Below, one piece after another: positions 13,074 to 21,463 of a stretch of DNA of 64,000 nucleotides (positions are counted from its first letter, which is position 1; each line of letters begins with the position of its first letter). The stretch comes from Bradyrhizobium sp. LMTR 3 (lineage in GTDB: Bacteria > Pseudomonadota > Alphaproteobacteria > Rhizobiales > Xanthobacteraceae), in the NCBI RefSeq assembly GCF_001693485.1, contig NZ_MAXC01000043.1, forward strand, positions 124,001-188,000, written 5' to 3'. The position numbers were made by a program, and so were the translations under genes. Under the pieces are notes generated by a model, which had not been told where the DNA came from, searched no databases, and saw nothing but the letters and a program-made list of their open reading frames with translations.

Positions 13074-14213
13074 CTACACCAGCCCACCTTCCGCGACACG
13101 GCGGAGGTGGTAGTCGGTATCGCCAAACATATTCTCGATCATGGTCAGGCGCTTGAAGTAGTGGCCGATCTTGGCTTCCTGGGTCATGCCGATGCCGCCG
13201 TGGAGCTGGATCGACTGCTGGCCGATGAATTTTCCGGACTTCCCGATCTGCACCTTGGCAGCGGCAACCGCGGTCGCGCGTTCCTTGGCGTCTTCGAAAT
13301 CGGCCGCCATGGTCGCGAACATCGACATGCTGCGGGCCTGTTCGAGGGCGACGAACATGTCGGCGGCGCGATGTTGCAGGGTCTGGAAGCTGCCGATCGG
13401 AACACCGAACTGTTTTCGCGTCTTGAGATACTCGACGGTCGTCTTCAGCGATTCATCCATCGCGCCGACGGCTTCCGCGCACATCGCGGTGCGGGCTTCA
13501 TCGACCACGCGCTCGATCAGCGGCAAGCCGTTCTCGGGATCGCCGATCGCGGCGTCGCTGCCGACCTCGACACCGGTGCAGGTGATGTCGGCGGCATGCA
13601 GCCCGTCCTGGGTCGGATAGCCCTTGCGGGTGACGCCCTTGGCATTCGCCGGCACGAGGAACACGCCGATCCCAGTCTTGTCGTGCCGACTGCCCTTGGT
13701 GCGCGCGGTCACGATCAGCGTGTCGGCATTCTCGCCGTTGAGCACGACGAATTTTTCACCGTCGATCACGTAAGCCCCGCCCTTCTTCTTGGCCGTGGTC
13801 GAGACGTCGGCGAGATCGTAGCGCGAATTCTTCTCGAGCTGCGCGAAGGCAAAGGTCTTGCTGCCGTCGATGATGCCGGGAATGTGCGAAGCCTTCTGCT
13901 CGGCCGAGCCGCCATGGCGCAGGAAGCCGCCGCCGATCACGACGGTAGCCAGATACGGCTCCAGCACCAGCGCCTTGCCGAGCGCTTCCATCACGATCAT
14001 GGTCTCTACCGCGCCGGCGCCGAAACCGCCATCGGCTTCCGCGAACGGCAGGCCCAGCAGGCCCTGCTCGGCGAGCTTGCTCCAGACGGCCTTGCTCCAG
14101 CCGCCCTTCTCCTTCTGGTACTTCTTGCGCGCATCGAAATCGTAGGAGTCGGTCAACAGACCGTCGATGCTTTCCTTGAGAAGCCGCTGCTCCTCGGACA
14201 AATCAAAATCCAT
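13074..14213 (-). CDS. pimD: Acyl-CoA dehydrogenase, pimeloyl-CoA dehydrogenase small-subunit type
   Basis: A 379-aa FAD enzyme introducing the alpha-beta double bond into an acyl-CoA. The N-terminal helical domain starts MDFDLSEEQRLLKESIDGLL, the middle domain has FAFAQLEKNSRYDL, and the C-terminal domain has the TRKQFGVPIGSFQTLQHRAAD and QLHGGIGMTQEAKIGHYFKRL segments. Paired with the larger dehydrogenase upstream, it matches the PimC/PimD pair that oxidises pimeloyl-CoA and other dicarboxyl-CoAs in R. palustris, probably as a heteromeric enzyme. It is 190 bp downstream of pimC, the gap holding a family C repeat. Confidence 0.88.
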   Translation of the reverse strand: MDFDLSEEQRLLKESIDGLLTDSYDFDARKKYQKEKGGWSKAVWSKLAEQGLLGLPFAEADGGFGAGAVETMIVMEALGKALVLEPYLATVVIGGGFLRHGGSAEQKASHIPGIIDGSKTFAFAQLEKNSRYDLADVSTTAKKKGGAYVIDGEKFVVLNGENADTLIVTARTKGSRHDKTGIGVFLVPANAKGVTRKGYPTQDGLHAADITCTGVEVGSDAAIGDPENGLPLIERVVDEARTAMCAEAVGAMDESLKTTVEYLKTRKQFGVPIGSFQTLQHRAADMFVALEQARSMSMFATMAADFEDAKERATAVAAAKVQIGKSGKFIGQQSIQLHGGIGMTQEAKIGHYFKRLTMIENMFGDTDYHLRRVAEGGLV

Positions 14214-14280
14214 GTTCGTTACTTTCTCCGGCTAACCAAATTCGTCGTCATGCGCGGGCATCCACGCCCCCACCCTCAGT

Positions 14281-14378
14281 CGTCATCCCCGCGAATGCGG
14301 GGATCCAGTATCCACCGGCGTTCTTCGTGAATCATGACCGCCGCGGCGTACTGGGTCCCCGCTTTCGCGGGGACGACG
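14281..14378. repeat. Dispersed palindromic repeat, family C copy 2
   Basis: Arms CGTCATCCCCGCGAATGCGG and CCCGCTTTCGCGGGGACGAC, each a hairpin, with GATCCAGTA and TACTGGGTC inside. Found between pimC and pimD; it shows the uninterrupted form of the hairpin that carries an insertion at 40380-40510. Confidence 0.88.
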
Positions 14379-14403
14379 TGCGTTGTTGTGGCGCGACCTT
14401 GCC

Positions 14404-15594
14404 CTACAGCCCCAGCACCGCCTTGGTGATGATGTTGCGCTGGATCTCGTTGGAGCCGCCGTAGATCGAGACCTTGCGATTGTTGAAGTAGCTCGGCGCG
14501 ATCTGGGCGGTCCAGTCCATGGTTTCGTTGGAGGCGTCGTCGCCATGCTCGTCGTAAGGAGCGGCGAACGGGCCGATCACTTCCATCAGAAGTTCGGTGG
14601 TGGTCTGCTGGATTTCCGAACCCTTGATCTTCAACACCGAAGATGCCGGGTTGGGCTTGCCCTTGCCGTGCTTGCCCTCGTCGGCGACGACGCGGAGCTG
14701 CGTCAGTTCGAGCGCCTTCAGTTCGATCTCGCAGGCCGCCAGCTTCTCGCGGAAACCCTGGTCCTCGATCACGGGCTTGCCGTTCGATTCGACCTTGGAG
14801 GCGAGCTCCTTGATGCGGCGCAGCCGCTCCTTGGAGACGCCGACGCGGGCGATGCCGGTGCGCTCGTTGCCTAGCAGGAATTTTGCGTAGTCCCAGCCCT
14901 TGTTCTCCTCACCGATCAGGTTCTCGACCGGCACCTCGACGTCGTCGAAGAACACTTCATTGACCTCGTGGCCGCCGTCGATGGTCTCGATGGGACGCAC
15001 CGTGACGCCCTTCGACTGCATGCTGAACACGATGAAGGAGATGCCCATCTGCTTCTTCGCTGACGTGTCGGTGCGGCACAGGCAGAAGATCATGTCGGCG
15101 TGCTGGGCCAGCGTGGTCCAGGTCTTCTGGCCGTTGATGATGTACTTGTCGCCCTTGCGCTCGGCCTTGGTCTTCAGCGAGGCGAGGTCAGATCCCGAGC
15201 CCGGCTCCGAGAAGCCCTGGCACCACCAGTCGTCGACATTGGCGATGCGCGGCAGATAATGCTGCTTCTGCTTCTCGTTGCCGAAGGTGTAGATGACCGG
15301 GCCGACCATGCTGACGCCGAAGGCGAGCGGCGCCGGCGCCGGATGCATCTGCAGCTCTTCGTTGAAAATGTACTGCTGCACCGAGCTCCAGCCGGTGCCG
15401 CCATATTCCTTCGGCCAGTGCGAGACGCCCCAGCCCTTCTTATTCAGGATGCGCCACCAGGCGATCATCTCGTCCTTGGAGAGGTGACGGCCCTCGACCA
15501 TCTTGCGACGCGTTTCCGGCGGTACGTTGTCCCGGAAGAAGGCCCTTACTTCTTCACGAAACGCGATTTCTTCCTTGCTGAAAGCGAGATCCAT
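14404..15594 (-). CDS. pimC: Acyl-CoA dehydrogenase, pimeloyl-CoA dehydrogenase large-subunit type
   Basis: A 396-aa acyl-CoA dehydrogenase. It has the MDLAFSKEEIAFREEVRAFF opening, HWPKEYGGTGWSSVQQYIF near 75, the FAD-domain segment CQGFSEPGSGSDLASLKTKA near 125, INGQKTWTTLAQHADMIFCL and the C-terminal SIYGGSNEIQRNIITKAVLG. The frame is open upstream to 15792 inside pimA; the ATG at 15594 is preceded by GGAGG at ideal spacing and gives the family start. It is 31 bp downstream of pimA and pairs with pimD. Its usual role is the first oxidation of C6-C12 dicarboxyl-CoA esters; the substrate here is inferred from the neighbourhood. Confidence 0.9.
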   Translation of the reverse strand: MDLAFSKEEIAFREEVRAFFRDNVPPETRRKMVEGRHLSKDEMIAWWRILNKKGWGVSHWPKEYGGTGWSSVQQYIFNEELQMHPAPAPLAFGVSMVGPVIYTFGNEKQKQHYLPRIANVDDWWCQGFSEPGSGSDLASLKTKAERKGDKYIINGQKTWTTLAQHADMIFCLCRTDTSAKKQMGISFIVFSMQSKGVTVRPIETIDGGHEVNEVFFDDVEVPVENLIGEENKGWDYAKFLLGNERTGIARVGVSKERLRRIKELASKVESNGKPVIEDQGFREKLAACEIELKALELTQLRVVADEGKHGKGKPNPASSVLKIKGSEIQQTTTELLMEVIGPFAAPYDEHGDDASNETMDWTAQIAPSYFNNRKVSIYGGSNEIQRNIITKAVLGL

Positions 15595-15625
15595 CGGATC
15601 CTCCTGTGTGCGAACTACATTCCGG

Positions 15626-17299
15626 CTAAGCGACGTTCTTGCTGTTGGCAGCTTGCGATGACTTCTGCTGCATGCGCAATTCGTGGCGCGACAGTTTGCC
15701 GACCGGCGTGCGCGGCAATTCCGTGACAAACTCGACGGCGGTCGGCAGCTCGTGCTTGCCGAGCTTGCCCGCGAGGAAGCTGCGCAACTCATCGATGGTG
15801 AATGGCTGAGCGCCCGCGCGCAGCGTGATGAAGGCTTTCGCCGACTCGCCGCGGTAATCGTCTGATATGCCGATCACGATGACTTCCTGCACCGATGGGT
15901 GGGTGTAGATCGCCTGCTCGATCATCTGCGGATAGACGTTGAAGCCGCCGGAGATGATCATGTCCTTCTTGCGGTCGACCAGGTAGAAATAGCCGTCGGC
16001 ATCCATGTAGCCGACGTCGCCGGTCAGGAAGCGGTCGCCGACAAAGGACTCCGCGGTCTCCTTCGGCTTGTTCCAGTACCCCTTGGTGACGTTCGGCCCC
16101 TTGATGCGGAGTTCGCCGGACTCGCCGACCGGCAGCACCTTTGTCGGATCGTCCAGCGATACGATGTCTATCTCGATGCCCGGCAGCATCACCCCGACCG
16201 AACCCGGCTTGTCCGGTCCGTTCTCCGGATACGCCGTGCCAGCCGGTGACGTCTCGGTCATGCCCCAGCCGCTCCGCAGCTTCATGCCGACCTTGCGCTC
16301 GAAAATCCTTGCGACTTCCATCGGCAGCGGCGCGCCGCCCGAGCCGGCGCTGCGCAAAGACGAGAAATCGCGCTTATCGAGATCGGGCAGCGCGGCGATG
16401 GCGATCCACATCGTCGGCACGCCGGGAAAAATGGTGGCGCGCTTGACCTCGATGTCGCGCATCACGGCCTCCACATCGAAACGCTGGTGCAGCGAGACCA
16501 GATGGCCACGGCGCAGCGAGGAAAGCAGCACCACGGTCAGCGCGAAGATGTGAAACAACGGCAGCACGCAAATGACGCGCTCGATCGCATTGCGCTCCAG
16601 TCGCGCGGGTCTTCCCCAGATATCGTAGATCGACACAGCGGCTGTGAAATTGCCGTGGGAGAGCATGGCGCCTTTCGGCAACCCAGTGGTCCCGCTGGTG
16701 TATTGCAGCAACGCGACGTCCTCGATGTCGATTACCGGCCAGGCGGCCGGCCTGGCCACGCCATCGACGAACTGCTTGTAGGTGATGATCGCGGAGTTGC
16801 TCGGCAGCGGCGTTTGGGGCGCGCCGACCTTGCCCCAGTCGTCGTCCTCGCAGACGATCAGCCTGTCGATCAGTCCCTTGTCGAGAAACTTCAGCGCGGT
16901 CGGAAGCAGCGCGGAGAGATTGCTGGTGACGACGATGCGCGCGCCGGAATCGGTGAGCTTGTGCGACAGCGCGATTTCGCCGTCGAGCGGCGACAGATGC
17001 ACGACCCGGGCGCCGGCCTTCAGCGCACCAAAGAAATGGATCGGGTGATCGGGCGAATTGCCGAGGAACAGCGCGACCGAACTGTTCTTGCCATAGCCCG
17101 CGCGGAGGAAGGCGCTGGCGGCGGTCTCCACCAACGCTTCGAGTTCGCCGTAGCTGATCGGCCGGTCGCGGAATTCGATGGCCGGCCGCGAGGCGAACTC
17201 GGCGGCGGCTGTCGACAATAGATCCGGCAGCGTGCCGCGCGCGATCTGATCGTCCCAGCGGACGCCTTCCGGATAGAACTGCTCGCCGGGGTGGGTCAT
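15626..17299 (-). CDS. pimA: Acid-CoA ligase (dicarboxylate-CoA ligase, PimA type)
   Basis: A 557-aa ANL-superfamily adenylate-forming ligase. Motifs are the P-loop-like YTSGTTGLPKGAML near 190, GWGMTETSPAGTAYPE near 335 (A5 region), RIKGPNVTKGYWNKPKETAE near 405, TGDVGYMDADGYFYLVDRKKDMIISGG near 430 (hinge) and the terminal lysine region ELPRTPVGKLSRHEL. It activates a carboxylic acid with ATP and CoA; between pimF and pimCD it matches PimA, which acts on dicarboxylates and also on fatty acids. The frame continues to 17599 only through a family B repeat; the ATG at 17299 gives MTHPGEQFYPEGVRWD, although its ribosome site is weak. Confidence 0.88.
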   Translation of the reverse strand: MTHPGEQFYPEGVRWDDQIARGTLPDLLSTAAAEFASRPAIEFRDRPISYGELEALVETAASAFLRAGYGKNSSVALFLGNSPDHPIHFFGALKAGARVVHLSPLDGEIALSHKLTDSGARIVVTSNLSALLPTALKFLDKGLIDRLIVCEDDDWGKVGAPQTPLPSNSAIITYKQFVDGVARPAAWPVIDIEDVALLQYTSGTTGLPKGAMLSHGNFTAAVSIYDIWGRPARLERNAIERVICVLPLFHIFALTVVLLSSLRRGHLVSLHQRFDVEAVMRDIEVKRATIFPGVPTMWIAIAALPDLDKRDFSSLRSAGSGGAPLPMEVARIFERKVGMKLRSGWGMTETSPAGTAYPENGPDKPGSVGVMLPGIEIDIVSLDDPTKVLPVGESGELRIKGPNVTKGYWNKPKETAESFVGDRFLTGDVGYMDADGYFYLVDRKKDMIISGGFNVYPQMIEQAIYTHPSVQEVIVIGISDDYRGESAKAFITLRAGAQPFTIDELRSFLAGKLGKHELPTAVEFVTELPRTPVGKLSRHELRMQQKSSQAANSKNVA

Positions 17300-17339
17300 G
17301 CGCGATTTGTAATAAGTGAGGGGGTCACCGACGGCAGGG

Positions 17340-17435
17340 CTCCCCTCCCCCTTGCGGGGAGGGGCGGGGGAAGGGGGTCCACACGAGCGGTGCCGATGCG
17401 GCCACCCCCCTCCCTCCCCTGCAAGGGGGGAGGGA
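17340..17435. repeat. Dispersed palindromic repeat, family B copy 3
   Basis: Left arm TCCCCTCCCCCTTGCGGGGA, right arm TCCCCTGCAAGGGGGGAGGG, with GGGGGTCC and the purine-rich loop between. It lies between pimF and pimA within the same transcription unit. Confidence 0.85.
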
Positions 17436-17468
17436 ACGGAGAGAGCTGGCCTGCGTCGACCGTCACCA

Positions 17469-19565
17469 TCAAGCCGCTTTCGACTGCTGGGCCAGCGACG
17501 CAAACGTCTTGCCCTCGGCGGCGAGGCGCTTGAGCAGCGGGGCCGGTTCGAGCGACGGATCATTGGTCTCCTTGGCATAGTACGACAGCCGGTCGGCAAT
17601 ATGCTTCAGCCCGACCTGGTCGGCATAGAACATCGGGCCGCCGCGATAGATCGGCCAGCCATAGCCATAGAGCCAGATCACGTCGATGTCGCTCGGCCGC
17701 GCCGCGATGCCCTCCTCCAGGATGCGCGCACCCTCGTTGATCATCGGGTACATCATGCGCTCGAGGATCTCGTCGTCGCTGACGACGCGCTTCTTGCGGC
17801 CGAGACGCTGCAGCGTCTCGTCGATCAGCTTCTCGACGTCCGGATCGGGCAGCGGCGCCCGCGAGCCGCCTTCATACTTGTAATAGCCCTTGCCGGTCTT
17901 CTGGCCGAAGCGTCCCACCTCGCACAGCGCGTCGGCGATTTCCGACTTGATGCCGCGGTCCTTGCGCGAACGCCAGCCGATGTCGAGGCCGGCGAGATCG
18001 CTCATCGCGAACGGGCCCATCGGCATGCCGAACTTCGTCACCACGGCGTCGACCTGCTGCGGCAACGCGCCTTCGAACAAGAGCTTCTCCGACTGCTTGC
18101 CGCGCTGGGCCAGCATGCGGTTGCCGACAAAGCCGTCGCAGACGCCGACCACGGCCGGAACCTTTGCGATCTTGCGCGCGATCGACACCGCAGTCGTCAG
18201 CGCATCCGGCGCGGTCTTGTCGGCACGGACGATCTCGCACAGCTTCATCACGTTGGCCGGCGAGAAGAAGTGCATGCCGAGAACGTCCTGCGGACGCTTC
18301 GTCACCTTCGCGATCTCGTCGATGTTGAGATACGAGGTGTTGGAAGCCAGCACCGCGCCGGGCTTGGCGTATTTGTCGAGCGCCTCGAATACTTCCTTCT
18401 TGACCGCCATGGTCTCGAACACGGCTTCGATCACAAGGTCAGCGTCCTTGACGTGGTCGAGGCCGACCTTGCCGTCGATCAAGCCCATGCGCTTGGCCGG
18501 CGCATCCGCCGGGATGCCGCCGCGCGCCGCGGTCGCCTCGTAATTCTTCTGCATCACGCCCATGCCGCGCTTGAGCTGCTCTTCGCCGGTCTCGATCAGC
18601 GTCACCGGGATACCGGCATTGGCAAAGGACATCGCGATGCCGCCGCCCATGGTGCCCGCGCCGATAATGGCGACGCGTTCGACCGGGCGCGGCTTGGTGC
18701 CATCAGGCACGCCGGCGACTTTTGCGGCTTCGCGCTCGGCGAAGAAGGCGTAACGCTGCGCCTTGGACTGGTCGCTGGAGACCAGCTTGAGGAAACCTTC
18801 ACGCTCCTTCTTCAACCCTTCGTCGAACGGCAGCTCGATCGCGGCGCGCACCGCATCGGCTGCAGCGAACGGCGCTTCCAGCCCGCGCGCCTTCTTGGTC
18901 AGTGCGGCGACTGCGTTGGTAAAGATCGAGATGTCGGCCTTGGCGGCAGCGAGCTTGCTGTCATCGTCGCGCAGCTTGCGCAGCGGGCGCTTCTCCGCCA
19001 GCACCTTCAGCGCAAAGGATTCGCCACCCGACGCCGGCCCCTCGACGATCTCCTCGATCAGGCCGTTCTTGAGCGCCTCCGCCGCGCCGATCGGATCGCC
19101 GCTGACGATCATCTTGACCGCCAGCTCGGGCCCGACGGCGCGCGGCAGGCGCTGGGTGCCGCCGGCGCCCGGCAGCAAGCCGAGCTTCACCTCGGGCAGG
19201 CCGAGGCGAGCGTCCTTGGTGGCGACGCGATAGTGGCATGCCAGCGCGACTTCGAGACCGCCGCCGAGCGCCGTGCCGTGAATGGCAGCGATGATCGGCT
19301 TCGGCGACTTCTCCATGAGATCAAGCACCTCGGCGAGGCCCGGCGGCTTCGGCGGCTTGCCGAATTCGGTGATGTCGGCGCCGGCGATGAAGGTGCGGCC
19401 CGCGCAGGTCAGCACGATCGCCTTCACTTCCGAATCCGCGATCGCGCTCTTCATGCATTCGAAGATGCCGCCGCGCACCGCGGCACTGAGCGCGTTGACG
19501 GGAGGACTGTTGACCGTGACGATGGCGATGACGTCATGACGCTCGAGTTTTACCACTTCGCTCAC
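17469..19565 (-). CDS. pimF: Bifunctional enoyl-CoA hydratase / 3-hydroxyacyl-CoA dehydrogenase, PimF (FadJ) type
   Basis: A 698-aa trifunctional-type beta-oxidation enzyme. The N-terminal crotonase domain (1-185) has FIAGADI near 60, AAIHGTALGGGLEVALACHYR near 95 and LGLPEVKLGLLPGAGGTQRL, with the two catalytic glutamates. The NAD-binding dehydrogenase domain begins with GAGTMGGGIAMSFANAG near 300, followed by HFFSPANVMKLCEIV and the C-terminal helical domains. It is the first gene of the leftward operon pimF-pimA-pimC-pimD-SDR. The start is GTG, five bases after AGGGAGAG. The 168-bp gap to the divergent IclR gene contains a 19-bp perfect palindrome. No thiolase gene accompanies it in this window. 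Confidence 0.93.
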   Translation of the reverse strand: MSEVVKLERHDVIAIVTVNSPPVNALSAAVRGGIFECMKSAIADSEVKAIVLTCAGRTFIAGADITEFGKPPKPPGLAEVLDLMEKSPKPIIAAIHGTALGGGLEVALACHYRVATKDARLGLPEVKLGLLPGAGGTQRLPRAVGPELAVKMIVSGDPIGAAEALKNGLIEEIVEGPASGGESFALKVLAEKRPLRKLRDDDSKLAAAKADISIFTNAVAALTKKARGLEAPFAAADAVRAAIELPFDEGLKKEREGFLKLVSSDQSKAQRYAFFAEREAAKVAGVPDGTKPRPVERVAIIGAGTMGGGIAMSFANAGIPVTLIETGEEQLKRGMGVMQKNYEATAARGGIPADAPAKRMGLIDGKVGLDHVKDADLVIEAVFETMAVKKEVFEALDKYAKPGAVLASNTSYLNIDEIAKVTKRPQDVLGMHFFSPANVMKLCEIVRADKTAPDALTTAVSIARKIAKVPAVVGVCDGFVGNRMLAQRGKQSEKLLFEGALPQQVDAVVTKFGMPMGPFAMSDLAGLDIGWRSRKDRGIKSEIADALCEVGRFGQKTGKGYYKYEGGSRAPLPDPDVEKLIDETLQRLGRKKRVVSDDEILERMMYPMINEGARILEEGIAARPSDIDVIWLYGYGWPIYRGGPMFYADQVGLKHIADRLSYYAKETNDPSLEPAPLLKRLAAEGKTFASLAQQSKAA

Positions 19566-19634
19566 GGGACTCTCCCTGGATCGTTTGTTCTTGGATGCCG
19601 CCCAACTTGCGTTGAGTAGCTACGGCTATTCATC

Positions 19635-19653
19635 AATTTCGCACTGCGAAATT
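19635..19653. promoter_or_regulatory. Candidate IclR operator, perfect 19-bp palindrome
   Basis: AATTTCGCA, one central C, TGCGAAATT: a perfect 9-bp inverted repeat in the divergent pimF/IclR promoter gap. A second, imperfect inverted repeat follows: TTGACAGGGA at 19666-19675 against TCCCTTGTCAA at 19694-19704 with one bulged base. Binding by the adjacent IclR protein is inference. Confidence 0.65.
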
Positions 19654-19732
19654 TAATTCCACATCTTGACAGGGAGGGTTATTTTGAAGCACGTCCCTTG
19701 TCAACGAGCTCATCAGCAGCAGTAGCGGGGAA

Positions 19733-20596
19733 ATGAAGCGTCCAGGGAAGAAAGTGGCGACTGATCGCAGCTTCGTCGTCGCGCTCTCCCGCGGACTCGA
19801 TGTGTTGCGCGCATTCCAACCCAATGACGGGCTTCTCGGCAATCAAGAACTCGCCGCCCGTACCAAACTGCCGAAGCCGACCATTTCCCGGCTGACTTAC
19901 ACCCTGACCAAACTCGGTTATCTTACACCCGTTCCGCGTTTCGAAAAGTATCAGCTCGCGCCATCAGCCATGGCGCTGGGGTATGCCGCCCTTGCCAATC
20001 TCGGCGTTCGGCATTTGTCCGAGCCTTATCGCGAAGCGCTGATGCGCGAGACCGGCGGCGCCGTAGCCGTCGGCGGACGCGACCGTCACAGCATGATCTA
20101 TTTCGGGCAGAGCCGCACCGGGCTGCTCGGTGTGCAGCTCGACGTCGGCTCACGCGTTCCGATCGCGACCACCGCGATGGGACGGGCCTATCTCTGGGCC
20201 CTGCCCGACGACGAGCGTGCCTCCTTGTTGCGCGAACTGCGCGACCACTACGGCAATCGCTGGCCCAAAATGCGCGACGGCATCGAGCGCGCGGGTGAAA
20301 TGCTCGCGCGTCACGGATTCACTATCTCTGCCGGCGAATGGCAGGACGATGTGCACGCCGTAGGTGTGCCGCTGAAGCTCAGCGACGGAACCGGACCGTA
20401 TGCCTTCAATTGCGGCGCGCCTGCTTTCCGTTTCACGGAAGATCGTTTGATCAACGACATTGGACCTCGCCTTGTCACGATGGTAAGGAACATCGAAGCA
20501 GCGCTGGGCGGCGCAGCACCACAATCAAAAAAATCAGAGAACAAGAAGTTGAAAGCAGGAGGAAGAGTTGCACGTTTGGCCGAGGGGATCAGATAG
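19733..20596 (+). CDS. IclR family transcriptional regulator
   Basis: A 287-aa regulator with an N-terminal winged helix-turn-helix (about 15-75: SFVVALSRGLDVLRAF, then GNQELAARTKLPKPTISRLTYTLTKLGYL) and a C-terminal effector domain (about 90-260, including RTGLLGVQLDVGSRVPIATTAMGRAYL and the GEWQDDVHAVGVPL segment). A lysine-rich tail (about 264-285) follows. It is divergent from the pimF operon and 69 bp upstream of the ABC importer on the same strand, so it is the obvious candidate regulator of both; the ligand is probably a dicarboxylate or its CoA ester (inference). Confidence 0.92.
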   Translation: MKRPGKKVATDRSFVVALSRGLDVLRAFQPNDGLLGNQELAARTKLPKPTISRLTYTLTKLGYLTPVPRFEKYQLAPSAMALGYAALANLGVRHLSEPYREALMRETGGAVAVGGRDRHSMIYFGQSRTGLLGVQLDVGSRVPIATTAMGRAYLWALPDDERASLLRELRDHYGNRWPKMRDGIERAGEMLARHGFTISAGEWQDDVHAVGVPLKLSDGTGPYAFNCGAPAFRFTEDRLINDIGPRLVTMVRNIEAALGGAAPQSKKSENKKLKAGGRVARLAEGIR

Positions 20597-20665
20597 CCTT
20601 CACCATGACCGGCAAAAACATTTGCGCGGTCGTTCCCGCTCCGTGATCAGGGCGGGCGGGACGCG

Positions 20666-21463
20666 ATGACGCAGGCACAGCTCGCGCAGGGCAATGCTCC
20701 CCTGCTTGCGGTCCGCGACGTCAGCGTCGTGTTCGGCGGCATCATCGCGCTCAACGGTGTGTCCTTTGACATGCACAAGGGAAACATCCTCGGGCTGATC
20801 GGGCCAAACGGCGCCGGCAAGACGACGCTCTTCAACTGTCTGTCCCGCCTCTATCAGCCGAGCACCGGCGACATCCTGATGGAAGGCGTCAGCATCCTGA
20901 CGCGCCCGGCGCACAGGATCGCGGAGATCGGCATCGGCCGCACTTTCCAGAACGTCGCGCTGTTTCCCAATTTGTCGGTGCTCGACAACGTCCGCGTCGG
21001 CTGCCACGCGCGCTCCTCCAGCGACATTTTCTCCGACTCGATCAAGCTCGCCTGGGTTCGCCGCGGCGAGGTCGAGATCAACAAGAAGGTGCAGGAGATC
21101 CTCGCCTATCTGCATCTCGAGGATGTTGCCCATACCATCGTGTCCGGGCTGCCGTTCGGCACCCAGAAGCGCGTCGAGCTGGCGCGCGCACTGGCCGCGG
21201 ATCCGAAGATCCTGCTGCTCGACGAACCCGCCGGCGGCCTCAACCATGAGGAAGTCCATGTGCTTGGCGACCTGATCAAGCGCATCAGGGACGAACGGCA
21301 CATGACGGTGCTGCTGGTCGAGCACCACATGGGTCTGGTGATGTCGATCGCCGATCATGTCGTGGCGCTCAATTTCGGCCGCAAGCTTGCCGAGGGAACG
21401 CCGGCCCAGGTCCAGGCCGATCCTGATGTCATCAAGGCCTATCTGGGGAGCAAGGACCAATGA
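20666..21463 (+). CDS. Branched-chain amino acid-type ABC importer, ATP-binding protein (LivG type)
   Basis: A 265-aa cytoplasmic ATPase. Walker A GPNGAGKTT is near 50, the Q-loop in IGRTFQNVALF near 92, the signature region LPFGTQKRVELARAL near 165 (a LivG-type variant of LSGGQ), Walker B ILLLDEPAGG near 185 and the switch His in LLVEHHMG near 215. It ends with the LivG-like ADPDVIKAYLGS. It overlaps the next ATPase gene by four bases (ATGA), and the two permeases and two binding proteins follow. Position beside the IclR/pim genes suggests uptake of dicarboxylic or fatty acids rather than amino acids (inference). Confidence 0.92.
   Translation: MTQAQLAQGNAPLLAVRDVSVVFGGIIALNGVSFDMHKGNILGLIGPNGAGKTTLFNCLSRLYQPSTGDILMEGVSILTRPAHRIAEIGIGRTFQNVALFPNLSVLDNVRVGCHARSSSDIFSDSIKLAWVRRGEVEINKKVQEILAYLHLEDVAHTIVSGLPFGTQKRVELARALAADPKILLLDEPAGGLNHEEVHVLGDLIKRIRDERHMTVLLVEHHMGLVMSIADHVVALNFGRKLAEGTPAQVQADPDVIKAYLGSKDQ

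Noticed and set aside
17300..17599. N-terminal extension of pimA by 100 residues
   Set aside because: The extension reads through a family B repeat and the end of pimF and gives a low-complexity Arg/Pro/Ser stretch unlike ANL ligases.
17316..19619. A 767-codon open frame on the + strand antisense to pimF
   Set aside because: It mirrors pimF codon structure in GC-rich DNA, has no recognisable domain and is biased to Arg/His/Asp. The same applies to antisense frames at 4930-6165, 13107-14330, 32903-34147 and 62192-63436.
19666..19671. TTGACA as a sigma-70 -35 box for the IclR gene
   Set aside because: No acceptable -10 hexamer lies 16-18 bp downstream; the hexamer is better explained as an arm of the inverted repeat at 19666-19704.
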